From assembly GCA_965214055.1 (NCBI GenBank), contig OZ243931.1, positions 2,108,001 to 2,172,000 of the forward strand: a stretch of DNA of 64,000 bases. The letters run 5' to 3'. The notes under the pieces were generated by a model. That model was not told the DNA's origin. It ran no database searches and saw only the letters and a list, made by a program, of their open reading frames with translations. This document shows, piece by piece, positions 1 to 7,762 of the stretch (its first letter is position 1; every line of letters begins with the position of its first letter). Source of the DNA: WTGA01 sp965214055. Lineage in GTDB: Bacteria; Pseudomonadota; Gammaproteobacteria; Arenicellales; Poriferihabitantaceae. Position numbers and translations under genes: made by a program.

Positions 1-266
1 GTGTTCAGCTGGATGTATTCGCGAATGCCCTGTCGGATCTTCTCCAGGTCATTGCGAAGCGCCCCGTAGTGGAACGTCAGTCTTGAACCGGGGGCCCGGG
101 GAGCCCGTTCCGCCGCTGCAATCAGCGGTTCCATGGCGGCCAGTTCCTGGTCCAGGCGGGACAGGATCGCCCGGTCGTCTTCCCCCCGGACCGGGCCGGG
201 CTGGACCAGGACCAGAACCAGGACCGCACAGCCTGCCAGGGAGAGTTTTTGAATCTTCCTGTTCAT
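1..266 (-). CDS. ICE protein, RAQPRD family (TIGR01690-like), 3' end outside window
   Basis: From the ATG at 266 the minus strand reads 88 residues without a stop and leaves the window. Residues about 8-28 form a cleavable-looking signal peptide (KLSLAGCAVLVLVLVQPG...). The rest is a short helical region ending GIREYIQLN, matching the family pattern of an Arg/Ala/Pro-rich motif (here ERAPRAPGSRLTF), an aromatic-Asp stretch and an 'IR.GI..Y' tail. The start overlaps the stop of the preceding gene in ATGA, so the two are translationally coupled. The family is a small exported component of MPF_G conjugation systems with no known catalytic role. Confidence 0.72.
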   Translation of the reverse strand, partial: MNRKIQKLSLAGCAVLVLVLVQPGPVRGEDDRAILSRLDQELAAMEPLIAAAERAPRAPGSRLTFHYGALRNDLEKIRQGIREYIQLN

Positions 267-973
267 ATCTGCTTGATGAACGTGGCGCTGGTCGCCATGA
301 TCAGGAGGGCAAACGCGATGGCCGTCGGCAAAAAGACCATCGTCGGGTGAATGGAAAAGGGCAGGGTGAGATACAGCAGGAACATCAGCGAGATGAGGGT
401 CCCGGCATGCCGTTTGACATGATGAAACACGTAGGCACGCTCGATATCCCCGCCGTAGCGCCGCAAATCCCGCCGGATCAGCCCTTCGGTAAATCCCCAG
501 ACCAGGAACAGGGCGAACAGCGGAATGGCCAGGATCGTGATGGTCAGCCGGATGACGAAGATCTGGGCCGCATTCAGTGCTGCCAGGACATATTGGCTGG
601 CCAGCTGAAAGGCGATCATTTCCTTCATGGCAGCTTCGATTCCCGTCCACTGGAAGACGAAGTAATACAGCTGGTTGGACAGGAATATTCCGAACTCCGA
701 AAATGTGGGGAGCCCGGGCAACCCGTCTCGCAGTTCCATCGAAAGGTATTCCAGTTCCTCGTGCAGGATGAGTTCACTGTGGCGCGCTCCGGCCCCGGGC
801 CACCACCAGTGCTGGCCCGTTCCCCACAGCAGCATGCCGACCAGTTCCAGCACAATGGAGACCACCAGGGAGGCCAGCAGGAACCCCAGTCCCGCAACGG
901 GACTCGCGAGGATGCGCAACGCGGCGGAATCGGCCCGCCGCCGGTCAGGCTGCGGCCTGTTCGATTGGCTCAT
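263..973 (-). CDS. ICE membrane protein, TIGR03747 family
   Basis: A 236-residue polytopic membrane protein. It has one hydrophobic segment near residues 22-46, another near 125-155 and a long hydrophobic C-terminus (about 185-230), with a polar loop (WWWPGAGARHSE) after the first. An in-frame ATG lies at 991, but GGAGG sits 8 nt before the ATG at 973, so 973 is preferred. In PFGI-1-type ICEs this gene always follows the coupling protein, as here, where it overlaps the end of traD. It probably acts at the inner membrane with the coupling protein; the precise job is unknown. Confidence 0.8.
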   Translation of the reverse strand: MSQSNRPQPDRRRADSAALRILASPVAGLGFLLASLVVSIVLELVGMLLWGTGQHWWWPGAGARHSELILHEELEYLSMELRDGLPGLPTFSEFGIFLSNQLYYFVFQWTGIEAAMKEMIAFQLASQYVLAALNAAQIFVIRLTITILAIPLFALFLVWGFTEGLIRRDLRRYGGDIERAYVFHHVKRHAGTLISLMFLLYLTLPFSIHPTMVFLPTAIAFALLIMATSATFIKQI

Positions 974-3143
974 CGGCCTTCCCTCCTGCAATCATTTTCT
1001 GTGCATCCGCCGGCAGGTCCCCGGGATAGGGAACCATGACCTGGTTCTGGAACCAGGTATCCTGGGTCCATTGTGCCGTTCCGCGGCGGTAGTCCCGGCG
1101 CATGTGCCGGGTCAGTTCGGCAATGCTGTGGGGAACCGGGGTCGGATCCTTTGCCGGCAGGGGCATCCGCACCTTGTACAGCTGCGACCCCTCCACCAGT
1201 GCAAAACACTGGCCCTTGGGCAGGTGGTTGACATCCGACGGCTCGATGATCCGGGCATCCACGGTGCTCACCCGGTCGCGGACATTCGACGTGAAGTGCT
1301 GTTCCGAATCCGGGTCCGACGAGGATGTGGCGCCGGATTCGGTCATGATCTGCTGGACCTGGACCTCGTTCAGCCGGTCGGTCAGCACCCGCGCGGTATC
1401 TTCCTTGAGCACGCGCAGCATGATCAGCGTGTTCAGGTTGCCCAGGACCACTTCTGCCTTGGAGCGGTCACCGAGACGGCTTTCGATGTCCGACATCGTC
1501 TGCGTATAGGCCGTGACCTGGAACCCGGCCCCGCCCGCCTTGTTCAGCATGGGAATGAAATCCGGTCCGATCAGTTCATTGAACTCATCGGCATGAATCG
1601 AGACTTTCCCGGTTTGTTCCGCCCCCGGCGTCGTATCGTCATGGGCGTACAGGTCTCCCGCCACCGAAGTCAGGTCGGAAAACATGGCCGCGCCCACGGC
1701 GGAGGAGACCGTGACATCCTGCAGGGCCGACAGGCCGACATAGACGATCCCCTTTTGCCGGATTACCTGCTTCCAGCTGAAAATGGGGCGGTCGTCCCCC
1801 GCCACATCGTCGTAATCCGGGGAAAACAGCGCTGCGACCTCCCCGGTGGTCAGCTTTTCCAGGAAAGGACCGAGACTGGAGACGATCTTGTCGAAATAGG
1901 TCTTGTCGTAATAGAACGCGGTCAGCAGTCCTTCTGAAACCGGGTCATCAATCTGGTCTTCCGCCATCACCTGCCGGATGACCCGGGCAAAGGCCACCGT
2001 GTGGAGATCCTTGCCCTGTTCCTCCTTCATCCTGGCCGGCACGTTCGCCGGCCGGTCATTCCCCTGGGACAGGGCCCGGGCCAGGTCATCCACCCGCTTC
2101 TTCCAGTCGGGGACCTGGTGAAGGCGCAGGAAATGTTCCCCGTATCTGCGGAACAGGCTGTCGATGTTGGAGACGTGCTTGAGGATATTCGCATAGGTCG
2201 GTTTTTCACCGAGGACATGCAGGGCCCGGGCAATGATATTGGTAAACCGCCAGCCAAACTCCTTGAACGCGGACGAGTTGCCCTCCGAGGGCAGCGAATT
2301 GGCAATGCGCGTGGCCACTTCCGTAATGCGGCTGTAGCTGCCGATGGGATTGTAGCGGGCGGACACTTCCGGATAGGCCAGGTGGAAGATGCTGAAATCA
2401 TCGAGCCGGCCGGCCTGGCGGGCGGCGGCATAACAGCATTCAAGCAGGTCGGCATCCCCCTTGGGGTCAATGACGATCACCGTGTCCCCGCGCCGGATAT
2501 CCTGGGTAATCAGGATTTCCGCGAGCCGGGTCTTGCCCACCCGCGTGGTCCCCAGCACCAGGGTATGTCCGACCCGTTCCGCAATCGGCAGATAGATGTC
2601 CCGCTCCTTCTCCAGCAGCCCCACGGCATGCAGGGCGGGATTTCCGCCGACCTCCGGTTTCCTGCGCACCGGGTTGAAACGGCTCTGGGAGCTGAGCAGG
2701 CGGAATAGTCCCCCGCAGCCCGGGACGTTTTCAATCCTGCGTTCGGCCCGCCTGGCCGCCCGGTACAGCCAGGAATCCTCCAGAAAACGGTCATTGTGAG
2801 GCAGCATGGAATCCCGCAGACGCTGGGTATGCCGCTGCCGCCAGGCGAAGCCCTTGCCAATGAACAGGGCTTGGCGGGAGACCGGAATTTTCGAGCGCCT
2901 GAGAAAATAGCGGGGCAGGACCGACAGGTGTTTCTGGTAGTAGCGCAAGCGGAAGGCATCCCGCAGGCGCCAGGCGGCATACAGGCCGAAGCCCCCGGCG
3001 GTGGCCGAGGCCAGGACGGGGGGCATGAACAGGTAGACCTGGAAAAGCCAGACCAGGCCCGCCATCAACCCGGCCAGCAGGGCCGACTGGAATTCGACGA
3101 TGGGCCGCAGTGCGGCTTCGAGGATGTACCGTTTAACCGCCAT
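945..3143 (-). CDS. traD: Conjugative coupling protein TraD (TIGR03743-like)
   Basis: 732 residues: the inner-membrane hexameric ATPase that links the relaxosome to the type IV secretion channel and pumps the transferred strand. Two N-terminal hydrophobic segments lie near residues 20-58. The Walker A is GTTRVGKT (198-205) and a Walker B-type strand VIVIDPKGD is at about 222-230. A second conserved acidic motif, IHADEFNEL, near residue 515 matches the TraG/VirD4 Walker B region. Length and order agree with TraD of SXT/PFGI-type elements. Its start overlaps the end of the PFL_4695-like gene by 11 bp, so it belongs to the same operon. Confidence 0.93.
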   Translation of the reverse strand: MAVKRYILEAALRPIVEFQSALLAGLMAGLVWLFQVYLFMPPVLASATAGGFGLYAAWRLRDAFRLRYYQKHLSVLPRYFLRRSKIPVSRQALFIGKGFAWRQRHTQRLRDSMLPHNDRFLEDSWLYRAARRAERRIENVPGCGGLFRLLSSQSRFNPVRRKPEVGGNPALHAVGLLEKERDIYLPIAERVGHTLVLGTTRVGKTRLAEILITQDIRRGDTVIVIDPKGDADLLECCYAAARQAGRLDDFSIFHLAYPEVSARYNPIGSYSRITEVATRIANSLPSEGNSSAFKEFGWRFTNIIARALHVLGEKPTYANILKHVSNIDSLFRRYGEHFLRLHQVPDWKKRVDDLARALSQGNDRPANVPARMKEEQGKDLHTVAFARVIRQVMAEDQIDDPVSEGLLTAFYYDKTYFDKIVSSLGPFLEKLTTGEVAALFSPDYDDVAGDDRPIFSWKQVIRQKGIVYVGLSALQDVTVSSAVGAAMFSDLTSVAGDLYAHDDTTPGAEQTGKVSIHADEFNELIGPDFIPMLNKAGGAGFQVTAYTQTMSDIESRLGDRSKAEVVLGNLNTLIMLRVLKEDTARVLTDRLNEVQVQQIMTESGATSSSDPDSEQHFTSNVRDRVSTVDARIIEPSDVNHLPKGQCFALVEGSQLYKVRMPLPAKDPTPVPHSIAELTRHMRRDYRRGTAQWTQDTWFQNQVMVPYPGDLPADAQKMIAGGKADEPIEQAAA

Positions 3144-3684
3144 TGCCGCCCCTCAGCAACACCGGATAGAACGAGACGCCATGCTGGGCGTGCAGTACAT
3201 CGCCGCTGACCGGAAAGAGCCGGATCCGGTTCCGGGCCAGGGTCTCGCGCCACCGCGCCAGCGTCCCGGGGTCCTCGACTTCCACCACCAGGCAGAGCCG
3301 GAGGTTGCGGTGGCTGCGCAGCACTTTCGACAGCCAGATGACCGAGTAGTCATCGGTCCCGATCACGCACAGATCGGGCAAACCGGAGGATTTGACCCGG
3401 TACGTGTCAATGGGCAGGGTCCGGCGGTTTCCCTGGAATGCCAGGGCGCCCGGTTTCACCGGAAACGAGGCATTTTCCAGGACCGACAGGGCCTCGCCTG
3501 CCGGCACAGGCGGTGGCGGCCGGTCTCTTTCCGCCTCGTCCAAGCGAACCTGGATACGCCCGATATAGGCGGAAATATCCTGGGCCGTGTCATCCCCGCC
3601 GAGCACCAGTGGGGCGCCCAGTGCACCGGCCGCCGGGACCAGGGCGAACCAGGCAAACCAAAGGCGCAGGCCATGGACGGTCAT
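3133..3684 (-). CDS. ICE protein, PFL_4695 family (TIGR03765-like)
   Basis: 183 residues. A signal peptide (about residues 1-24, ending near GALGAP) is followed by a proline-rich linker (PPPPVPAG) and a compact alpha/beta domain with the pattern LCVIGTDDYSVIWL. An alternative ATG lies at 3693, but the ATG at 3684 makes the ATGA overlap with the preceding stop that recurs through this operon. Predicted periplasmic. In related ICEs this gene immediately precedes traD, as here. The family is required for or linked to conjugation but has no biochemical function that I know of. Confidence 0.8.
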   Translation of the reverse strand: MTVHGLRLWFAWFALVPAAGALGAPLVLGGDDTAQDISAYIGRIQVRLDEAERDRPPPPVPAGEALSVLENASFPVKPGALAFQGNRRTLPIDTYRVKSSGLPDLCVIGTDDYSVIWLSKVLRSHRNLRLCLVVEVEDPGTLARWRETLARNRIRLFPVSGDVLHAQHGVSFYPVLLRGGNGG

Positions 3685-4148
3685 GAATCCCATTTCCCGT
3701 TCATCCTCACCGGGTTGACGTCCTGGCCCCCTCCCTGTGCCCGGATCTCGGCTTCCAGGTGGGTCTGCAGCAGCCCCATGATGTGCATGGCTTCGGCCAG
3801 GTCCGGAAGCAGGCAGACCGCTGCATACCCATGCCCCGACTTTTTGAAGGGCTGGTACCGGGCGGTGCCGACGGCTACGAACGTCACATGGACAAATCCC
3901 GGGTCGTTGTCCCCGGCCATCTCGAGTTCAATGTGTTCAAATTCTCCATACCCGGCCCCCGGGTCGGTGTAGCGGAAGCGGAAGGGCCGATAAAACAGCG
4001 TAATTGGGCCAGCCAGGTTTTTCCGGGCGAGATGAATGGCCTGTTCGCACCATTCCCTGCAGGGATCGGACAACCGGGTCTGTCCATCATCCGGGAGCCA
4101 GGACCGGTCGAACCGGTCTCGACTCCGAGCCGACATCCGGCTACCCAT
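3681..4148 (-). CDS. Conserved ICE protein, tandem copy 2 (downstream copy)
   Basis: 155 residues, unrecognised family, no signal peptide or membrane segment. It is nearly identical to the gene just upstream over the central ~110 residues (LPDDGQTRLSD... to ...MHIMGLLQTHL). It differs by a 13-residue insertion after MGSR (MSARSRDRFDRSW) and by an unrelated C-terminus (EAEIRAQGGGQDVN...). The start ATGGGTAG overlaps the stop of the upstream copy by 8 bp, the same junction that the upstream copy makes with the transglycosylase. That shows the duplication unit carried its own coupling signal. Function unknown; probably a soluble conjugation accessory. Confidence 0.72.
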   Translation of the reverse strand: MGSRMSARSRDRFDRSWLPDDGQTRLSDPCREWCEQAIHLARKNLAGPITLFYRPFRFRYTDPGAGYGEFEHIELEMAGDNDPGFVHVTFVAVGTARYQPFKKSGHGYAAVCLLPDLAEAMHIMGLLQTHLEAEIRAQGGGQDVNPVRMNGKWDS

Positions 4149-4170
4149 TTCGCATCCTTCCGGCCTGCTG
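3755..4170 (+). repeat. Direct repeat unit 1 (tandem duplication)
   Basis: Nearly identical to 4263-4640 at an offset of 508 bp, apart from a 39-bp insertion near 4100-4138 that shifts the offset to 469 bp at the start codons. The differences are scattered single bases, mostly silent, so both copies have been kept under coding constraint. Confidence 0.9.
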
Positions 4171-4617
4171 GCGCAAAGCGAGCCGGGCCTTTGGGACGCC
4201 CAGAAGGACAACGCTCGGAGCCTGGCCGGGGTGAGTGAGGCCGAACTCGAAGACGTTCGCATCCAGGTGGGTCTGCAGCAGCCCCATGATGTGCATGGCT
4301 TCGGCCAGGTCCGGAAGCAGGCAGACCGCTGCATACCCATGCCCCGACTTTTTGAAGGGCTGGTACCGGGCGGTGCCGACGGCTATGAACGTCACATGGA
4401 CAAACCCCGGATCGTTGTCCCCGGCCATCTCGAGTTCAATGTGTTCAAATTCTCCATGCCCGGCTTCCGGGTCGGTGTAGCGAAAGCGGAAGGGCCGGTA
4501 AAACAGCGTAATCTGGCCAGCCAGGTTTTCCCGGGTGAGATGAACGGCCTGTTCGTACCAGTCCCTGCAGGAGTCGGACAACCGGGTCTGTCCATCATCC
4601 GGGAGCCGGCTACCCAT
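4141..4617 (-). CDS. Conserved ICE protein, tandem copy 1 (upstream copy)
   Basis: 158 residues, soluble, family not recognised. The core contains FYRPFRFRYTDPEAG, HIELEMAGDNDPGF and YQPFKKSGHGYAAV, shared with its neighbour. GGAGGG lies about 8 nt before the ATG at 4617. The last residues (QQAGRMRNG) echo the last residues of the upstream transglycosylase (RQAGGMRNG). This indicates that the duplicated block began inside the transglycosylase 3' end and that the C-terminus of this copy was rebuilt across the junction. Confidence 0.72.
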   Translation of the reverse strand: MGSRLPDDGQTRLSDSCRDWYEQAVHLTRENLAGQITLFYRPFRFRYTDPEAGHGEFEHIELEMAGDNDPGFVHVTFIAVGTARYQPFKKSGHGYAAVCLLPDLAEAMHIMGLLQTHLDANVFEFGLTHPGQAPSVVLLGVPKARLALRQQAGRMRNG

Positions 4618-4640
4618 TTCGCATCCCTCCGGCCTGCCGG
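4263..4640 (+). repeat. Direct repeat unit 2 (tandem duplication)
   Basis: Second copy of the duplicated block; it extends into the 3' end of the transglycosylase gene, which fixes the original left breakpoint. Confidence 0.9.
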
Positions 4641-5149
4641 TCCAGGGTGTCGACCAGTATCCGGGCGCATCGGGCCTGGTAGGCGTTTGCCCGTTCCGGC
4701 GTCCCCGAATGATAGTAGCCGATTCCCTGCCACAGGCTGCCGTGTTCACGGGAATATTCCCGCAGAATGGCCGCTCCCGCTCTCAGGTTGGCATACGGGT
4801 CCAGGGCCTCGGCAATGCCGCCGAAGCGGTGCCCGTGATAGTGCCAGTTGACCTGCATGATGCCGAGGTCCACCGTGGACCCGCGGTCAATGGCGTCTGC
4901 CGCCGCTTGGACGGCGCGCAGCTTGTCTTCAAAAAACCGGCCCTGTCCATTGATGTTCAGGGTCCAGGGCCAGGGCCGGAATCCGACCCCGATCCGGCGA
5001 CCCGATTCACACAGGGCGATGGCGTACAGCACAACGGCTGGAATACCGTACTGCGGCGCAATGCGACGGTACGCATCGGGCACTTCGCCATGGGCCGCCG
5101 TCCCGGCAAGGAGCGCGACGATCAGGGAGACTGTGCACAGTGCCTTCAT
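4610..5149 (-). CDS. Lytic transglycosylase of the conjugation operon (PFL_4694 position)
   Basis: 179 residues with a signal peptide (1-21, cleavage near AAHG). The SLT-type fold shows the catalytic glutamate in ALCESG (E48) and the later motifs LGIMQVNWHYHG and the NLRAGAAIL helix typical of family 1 transglycosylases. It would cut peptidoglycan in the periplasm so that the mating channel can cross the wall. The start at 5149 was chosen because it makes an ATGA overlap with the upstream gene; the frame is open further upstream but has no ribosome-binding site there. The 3' end is part of the tandem duplication. Confidence 0.88.
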   Translation of the reverse strand: MKALCTVSLIVALLAGTAAHGEVPDAYRRIAPQYGIPAVVLYAIALCESGRRIGVGFRPWPWTLNINGQGRFFEDKLRAVQAAADAIDRGSTVDLGIMQVNWHYHGHRFGGIAEALDPYANLRAGAAILREYSREHGSLWQGIGYYHSGTPERANAYQARCARILVDTLDRQAGGMRNG

Positions 5150-5847
5150 TGCGGTTCCACGATCCAGGGCACGGTACGGGTGTTGAAATGACGGTAGGAT
5201 CCGTCGTCGAAGTTCAGGGTGATCCGGCCGCTGTTCACCTGGTCGACGGGCAGTGCCATGCGCCGGGCCCACTGCTGGATTTCGTTTTCCGATCGGGCAT
5301 CCAGGAAAAAGATATCAACCGGTTTGCCGGCTCGGACCAGATGTCGGATGCGGTCCACGCATTCGCTGCAGTCAAACATGTTGACCCAGGCCCGGACCCG
5401 ACCGGGATGGCCGGCCGATGCAGGCGGCTTGCCCAGCACCGCCATGCGGTGCTGGAACAGATCCTCATCAATCATTGCATCATCCGGGAAAAGCCGGTCG
5501 CGGACGCGGATGAATTCCCGGTTGAAGTCCAGCAGCCGCCGGTTCCGGTTGCGGTCGCGCTGTACCGCAAGGGCCAGGTACTGTTCCCGCCGGGAGGCCT
5601 CCGGCTCGTACATGGCGAGGATCCAGGACGGTTCCAGGTGGGCGTAGTACAGTCCGGCTTCGCCCTGCATCAGCGATTGGTATTTGTGCCAGTCGTCTTC
5701 ATCCAGTCCCCACCTGTCCGGGTCGGTCCCGACCAGGGACAGGGGCTGGAAAAAGGACGGGCCGTTTTCAGGTTCCGCCGGGGTCGACTGTCCGAGGGAC
5801 ACGGCAGGGACCAGCAGTCCGGTGAGAACGAGCAGGACCGCAATCAT
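5146..5847 (-). CDS. ICE protein, PFL_4693 family (TIGR03759-like)
   Basis: 233 residues starting MIAVLLVLTG, with a signal peptide to about residue 20 and therefore probably periplasmic. The central part is helical and charged (YLALAVQRDRNRNRRLL). A C-terminal alpha/beta domain carries a CSEC motif before a helix and VDIFFLDAR, which resembles a thioredoxin-like arrangement, but I would not claim redox activity. It sits between the SPOR-like lipoprotein and the transglycosylase with ATGA overlaps on both sides, the standard place for this family. Confidence 0.8.
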   Translation of the reverse strand: MIAVLLVLTGLLVPAVSLGQSTPAEPENGPSFFQPLSLVGTDPDRWGLDEDDWHKYQSLMQGEAGLYYAHLEPSWILAMYEPEASRREQYLALAVQRDRNRNRRLLDFNREFIRVRDRLFPDDAMIDEDLFQHRMAVLGKPPASAGHPGRVRAWVNMFDCSECVDRIRHLVRAGKPVDIFFLDARSENEIQQWARRMALPVDQVNSGRITLNFDDGSYRHFNTRTVPWIVEPQ

Positions 5848-6764
5848 GCGGATTCCGTCCGGTCGGTACAGGCCGACTCCAGTGCCGGTGACGGGGGTTC
5901 CAGGTGTTTGCGGGACCGGCACACCATCTGCCGGATGTCGTCCAGTCTGCGGATCCGGGCCTCGCCGGCCAGGCCGTTCAGCTGCTCGTGAACGGCCTGC
6001 CTGGCGAGTTGGTCGGAATCAAACCGTCCGAACAGCCCAAAGTGCCATCCCACCCCGTCTCCGTTCACCCACAGGAAGATGCGGGCATCCTGCTCGCTCA
6101 ACCGGTGGTCCCTGAAGAAGCGGACCACCGAGGCATGCCGGCGCATGGAAACCAGCTGAACGGTATAGCCGGGATCTTTCCGGAACAGCCATTGAACATC
6201 CGGAACATCCGGGGAAACTGCTCCAGGGGCCGGCAATACCGGTGCGGCCGCGGCGGCGAGGCCCGGATCGTCGTACAGATTGTCGTACAGGGAGACCGGT
6301 ATTACGGAGGAAGGCGTCTGTCCGGACGGCTGTCCCGGCTCTGCACCGGAATCGTTCCGGGCCAGCTGGTCCTCGATGCGGGCCAGTTTCGTTTCGATTT
6401 TTTTCAGGTTGGCCAGAATCCGGGCATTCGATGAATCCTCAGGGTCCCGGGCGGACAGCCGGTTGTGCAGGGCATCGATCAGTTCCTGCAACGGCACCTT
6501 GTCCAGGGACGGAGGGTTGGAAACGGTCCTTTCGTCCGTTTCCTCCTGCAACCGCTCCTTTTCTTCCATTTCCGAGAAATCGGCCGGAACGTAGTCCATG
6601 CCGACGACCTGGACATAATCGGGATATCCCGCTCCCTTCCGGACCCCGTCCGGGCTTGGAGGGTTGCGGTCCTTCGAGCCGAAACCCGGCAGCAGGCAGC
6701 CGGAAAGGAGTCCGGCCAGGGCCCCCACCAGGACGATGCGGCCGATTTTCCTGCGAGCGTTCAT
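5844..6764 (-). CDS. Lipoprotein with C-terminal SPOR-like domain, ICE operon
   Basis: 306 residues. It begins MNARRKIG, followed by a hydrophobic stretch and the lipobox LLSGC, so it should be lipid-anchored. A charged, probably coiled-coil middle (ARILANLKKIETKLARIEDQLA) follows, then a low-complexity Ala/Pro linker. The C-terminal domain (YTVQLVSMRRHASVVRFF ... HFGLFGRFDS) has the shape of a SPOR peptidoglycan-binding domain. It likely anchors the mating apparatus to septal or denuded glycan. Coupled by ATGA to pilL upstream and to the PFL_4693-like gene downstream. Confidence 0.7.
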   Translation of the reverse strand: MNARRKIGRIVLVGALAGLLSGCLLPGFGSKDRNPPSPDGVRKGAGYPDYVQVVGMDYVPADFSEMEEKERLQEETDERTVSNPPSLDKVPLQELIDALHNRLSARDPEDSSNARILANLKKIETKLARIEDQLARNDSGAEPGQPSGQTPSSVIPVSLYDNLYDDPGLAAAAAPVLPAPGAVSPDVPDVQWLFRKDPGYTVQLVSMRRHASVVRFFRDHRLSEQDARIFLWVNGDGVGWHFGLFGRFDSDQLARQAVHEQLNGLAGEARIRRLDDIRQMVCRSRKHLEPPSPALESACTDRTESA

Positions 6765-7180
6765 CCGTTGTCCTGTGCCGGGGCCTGGCAGTCCGGACCA
6801 AAGCAAAAGGCAATCTGCCGCACCGGTTCAATGATGATGATCTGGTAGGCGGGTCCCGCGAGGGCGCGCAGGATTTCAATGACCTGCATCAACCGGAACT
6901 GCTGATGCACCCGGGGCAACGGCATGTAGTCAAATCCCGGCAATGCGGTCTGGGTGTACAGCGAGTACCCGGTTCCGCTCAGCAGCTCCCGCATCGCCAT
7001 GCCGACGGTCTGGCTTTCCGGGTCGAAGGACACGACCTCGGTCAGGGGTTTCAACTGGATTTGTCCGGCCGTCGTGCTCTGGGTGACATATCGGCCCACC
7101 CGGTATTCATCCAGGGCGAATGCCGGGTACGGCATCAGGGCCAGCGCAAGGGCCAATCCGGCAAGCAGGAACTTCATCAA
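6761..7180 (-). CDS. pilL: PilL N-terminal-like protein (TIGR03748-like), first gene of the conjugation operon
   Basis: 139 residues with a clear signal peptide (MMKFLLAGLALALALMPYPA) and a domain matching the N-terminus of ICE PilL proteins (DEYRVGRYVT, FDPESQTVGMAMRELL, LLSGTGYSLY). PilL is linked to the type IVB pilus and mating pair stabilisation. The full protein of some elements is much longer, so this is the short ICE version. Two consecutive ATG codons (7180 and 7177) are possible. It heads an operon of at least nine coupled genes reading to the left edge. Confidence 0.82.
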   Translation of the reverse strand: MMKFLLAGLALALALMPYPAFALDEYRVGRYVTQSTTAGQIQLKPLTEVVSFDPESQTVGMAMRELLSGTGYSLYTQTALPGFDYMPLPRVHQQFRLMQVIEILRALAGPAYQIIIIEPVRQIAFCFGPDCQAPAQDNG

Positions 7181-7237
7181 CCATCTGTCTTTGGGAATGC
7201 AGAGGGTTACCCATACTATGCCTTTTTCAGGAAAAAT

Positions 7238-7278
7238 CTACAAAGAATTCTAAATTCGAAATTTAGAATTCTTTGTAG
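7238..7278. promoter_or_regulatory. 41-bp perfect palindrome upstream of pilL
   Basis: Arms of 19 bp (CTACAAAGAATTCTAAATT and its exact complement) separated by CGA, 58 bp before the pilL start and in A+T-rich DNA. There is no T-run, so an operator for the conjugation operon is more likely than a terminator; an RNA hairpin in the 5' leader is the alternative. Confidence 0.6.
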
Positions 7279-7358
7279 ACAGGGATATTAAATTTTGAAT
7301 AAATAATGGTTTTTCGTGCTAAATTACTGCACGAGTCAAGAAATTTTATCCTAAAATA

Positions 7359-7383
7359 AAAAAATCCCACCGAAGCGGGATTT
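7359..7383 (-). terminator. Intrinsic terminator, leftward
   Basis: Read leftward: CCCGC-TTCG-GTGGG with flanking A/T pairs, followed by a run of seven T. It is a UUCG-capped hairpin, the classical form. No protein gene ends here, which points to a leftward RNA transcript ending at this site. Confidence 0.75.
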
Positions 7384-7384
7384 C

Positions 7385-7700
7385 TTTATTTTCATCGTCG
7401 TCGTCCAAGAATCTGCAACAACATTCAGTCAGTGATCAATACAACCTATGGGCACGGGCATGAACCGCACTAAGGGACTGGCATTTCCCGAAGCCAGCGT
7501 CCGGTTTGTGTTAAGGCAGGCAGATACTTGCAGGGAGTACCCGGTTGTCCGGATAACCCCAGCAAGTACCTGCAAGATAAGGGATTCCTGGCAGTCACTG
7601 GTTGAGACTGCCAGGCCCTTTGCTCGAACTGATCATCCGCATTGTTTCGGCACGAAAATGATCGTTCTGAAGCCAGTTGGCTCCTGAGTTAATAAAACGA
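7385..7700 (-). ncRNA. Candidate structured RNA between pilL and the DUF3577 gene
   Basis: A gene-free stretch bounded by terminator-like hairpins at both ends. It contains a long hairpin at 7579-7620 (CCTGGCAGTC pairing with GACTGCCAGG over a 9-nt loop, extended by AAGGG/CCCTT). A second hairpin at about 7527-7577 has CTTGCAGG/CCTGCAAG enclosing a GGTTGTCC/GGATAACC stem. The strong terminator just left of it is oriented leftward, hence the strand. A 79-codon frame on the plus strand (7448-7687) has no ribosome-binding site and no recognisable protein, so I read the region as RNA. No known family recognised. Confidence 0.38.
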
Positions 7701-7701
7701 G

Positions 7702-7722
7702 AAGGGGGGGTAACCCCCCTTT
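7702..7722. terminator. G-tract hairpin terminator, possibly bidirectional
   Basis: AAGGGGGG / CCCCCCTT with a short loop, followed by TTTCGCTTT on the plus strand and CTCGTTTT on the minus strand. It lies 40 bp past the stop of the DUF3577 gene. Confidence 0.65.
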
Positions 7723-7762
7723 TCGCTTTCCAGCTAAAGCTAACCTTGACGCATCCAGTTTC

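Noticed and set aside
83..1039. A long open frame of 318 codons on the plus strand
   Set aside because: It lies opposite the well-supported membrane protein and RAQPRD genes; its sequence is proline/glycine-rich with no motif and no ribosome-binding site.
675..1937. A 420-codon plus-strand frame
   Set aside because: Shadow of traD in high-G+C DNA; the minus strand has Walker motifs and family length.
4036..4851. A 271-codon plus-strand frame across the duplicated region
   Set aside because: Antisense to the two coupled copies and the transglycosylase; it is long only because the repeat is free of stops on this strand.
7448..7687. A 79-codon plus-strand frame between the ICE genes
   Set aside because: No ribosome-binding site or recognisable protein pattern; the DNA is dominated by hairpins, so it was read as a structured RNA.
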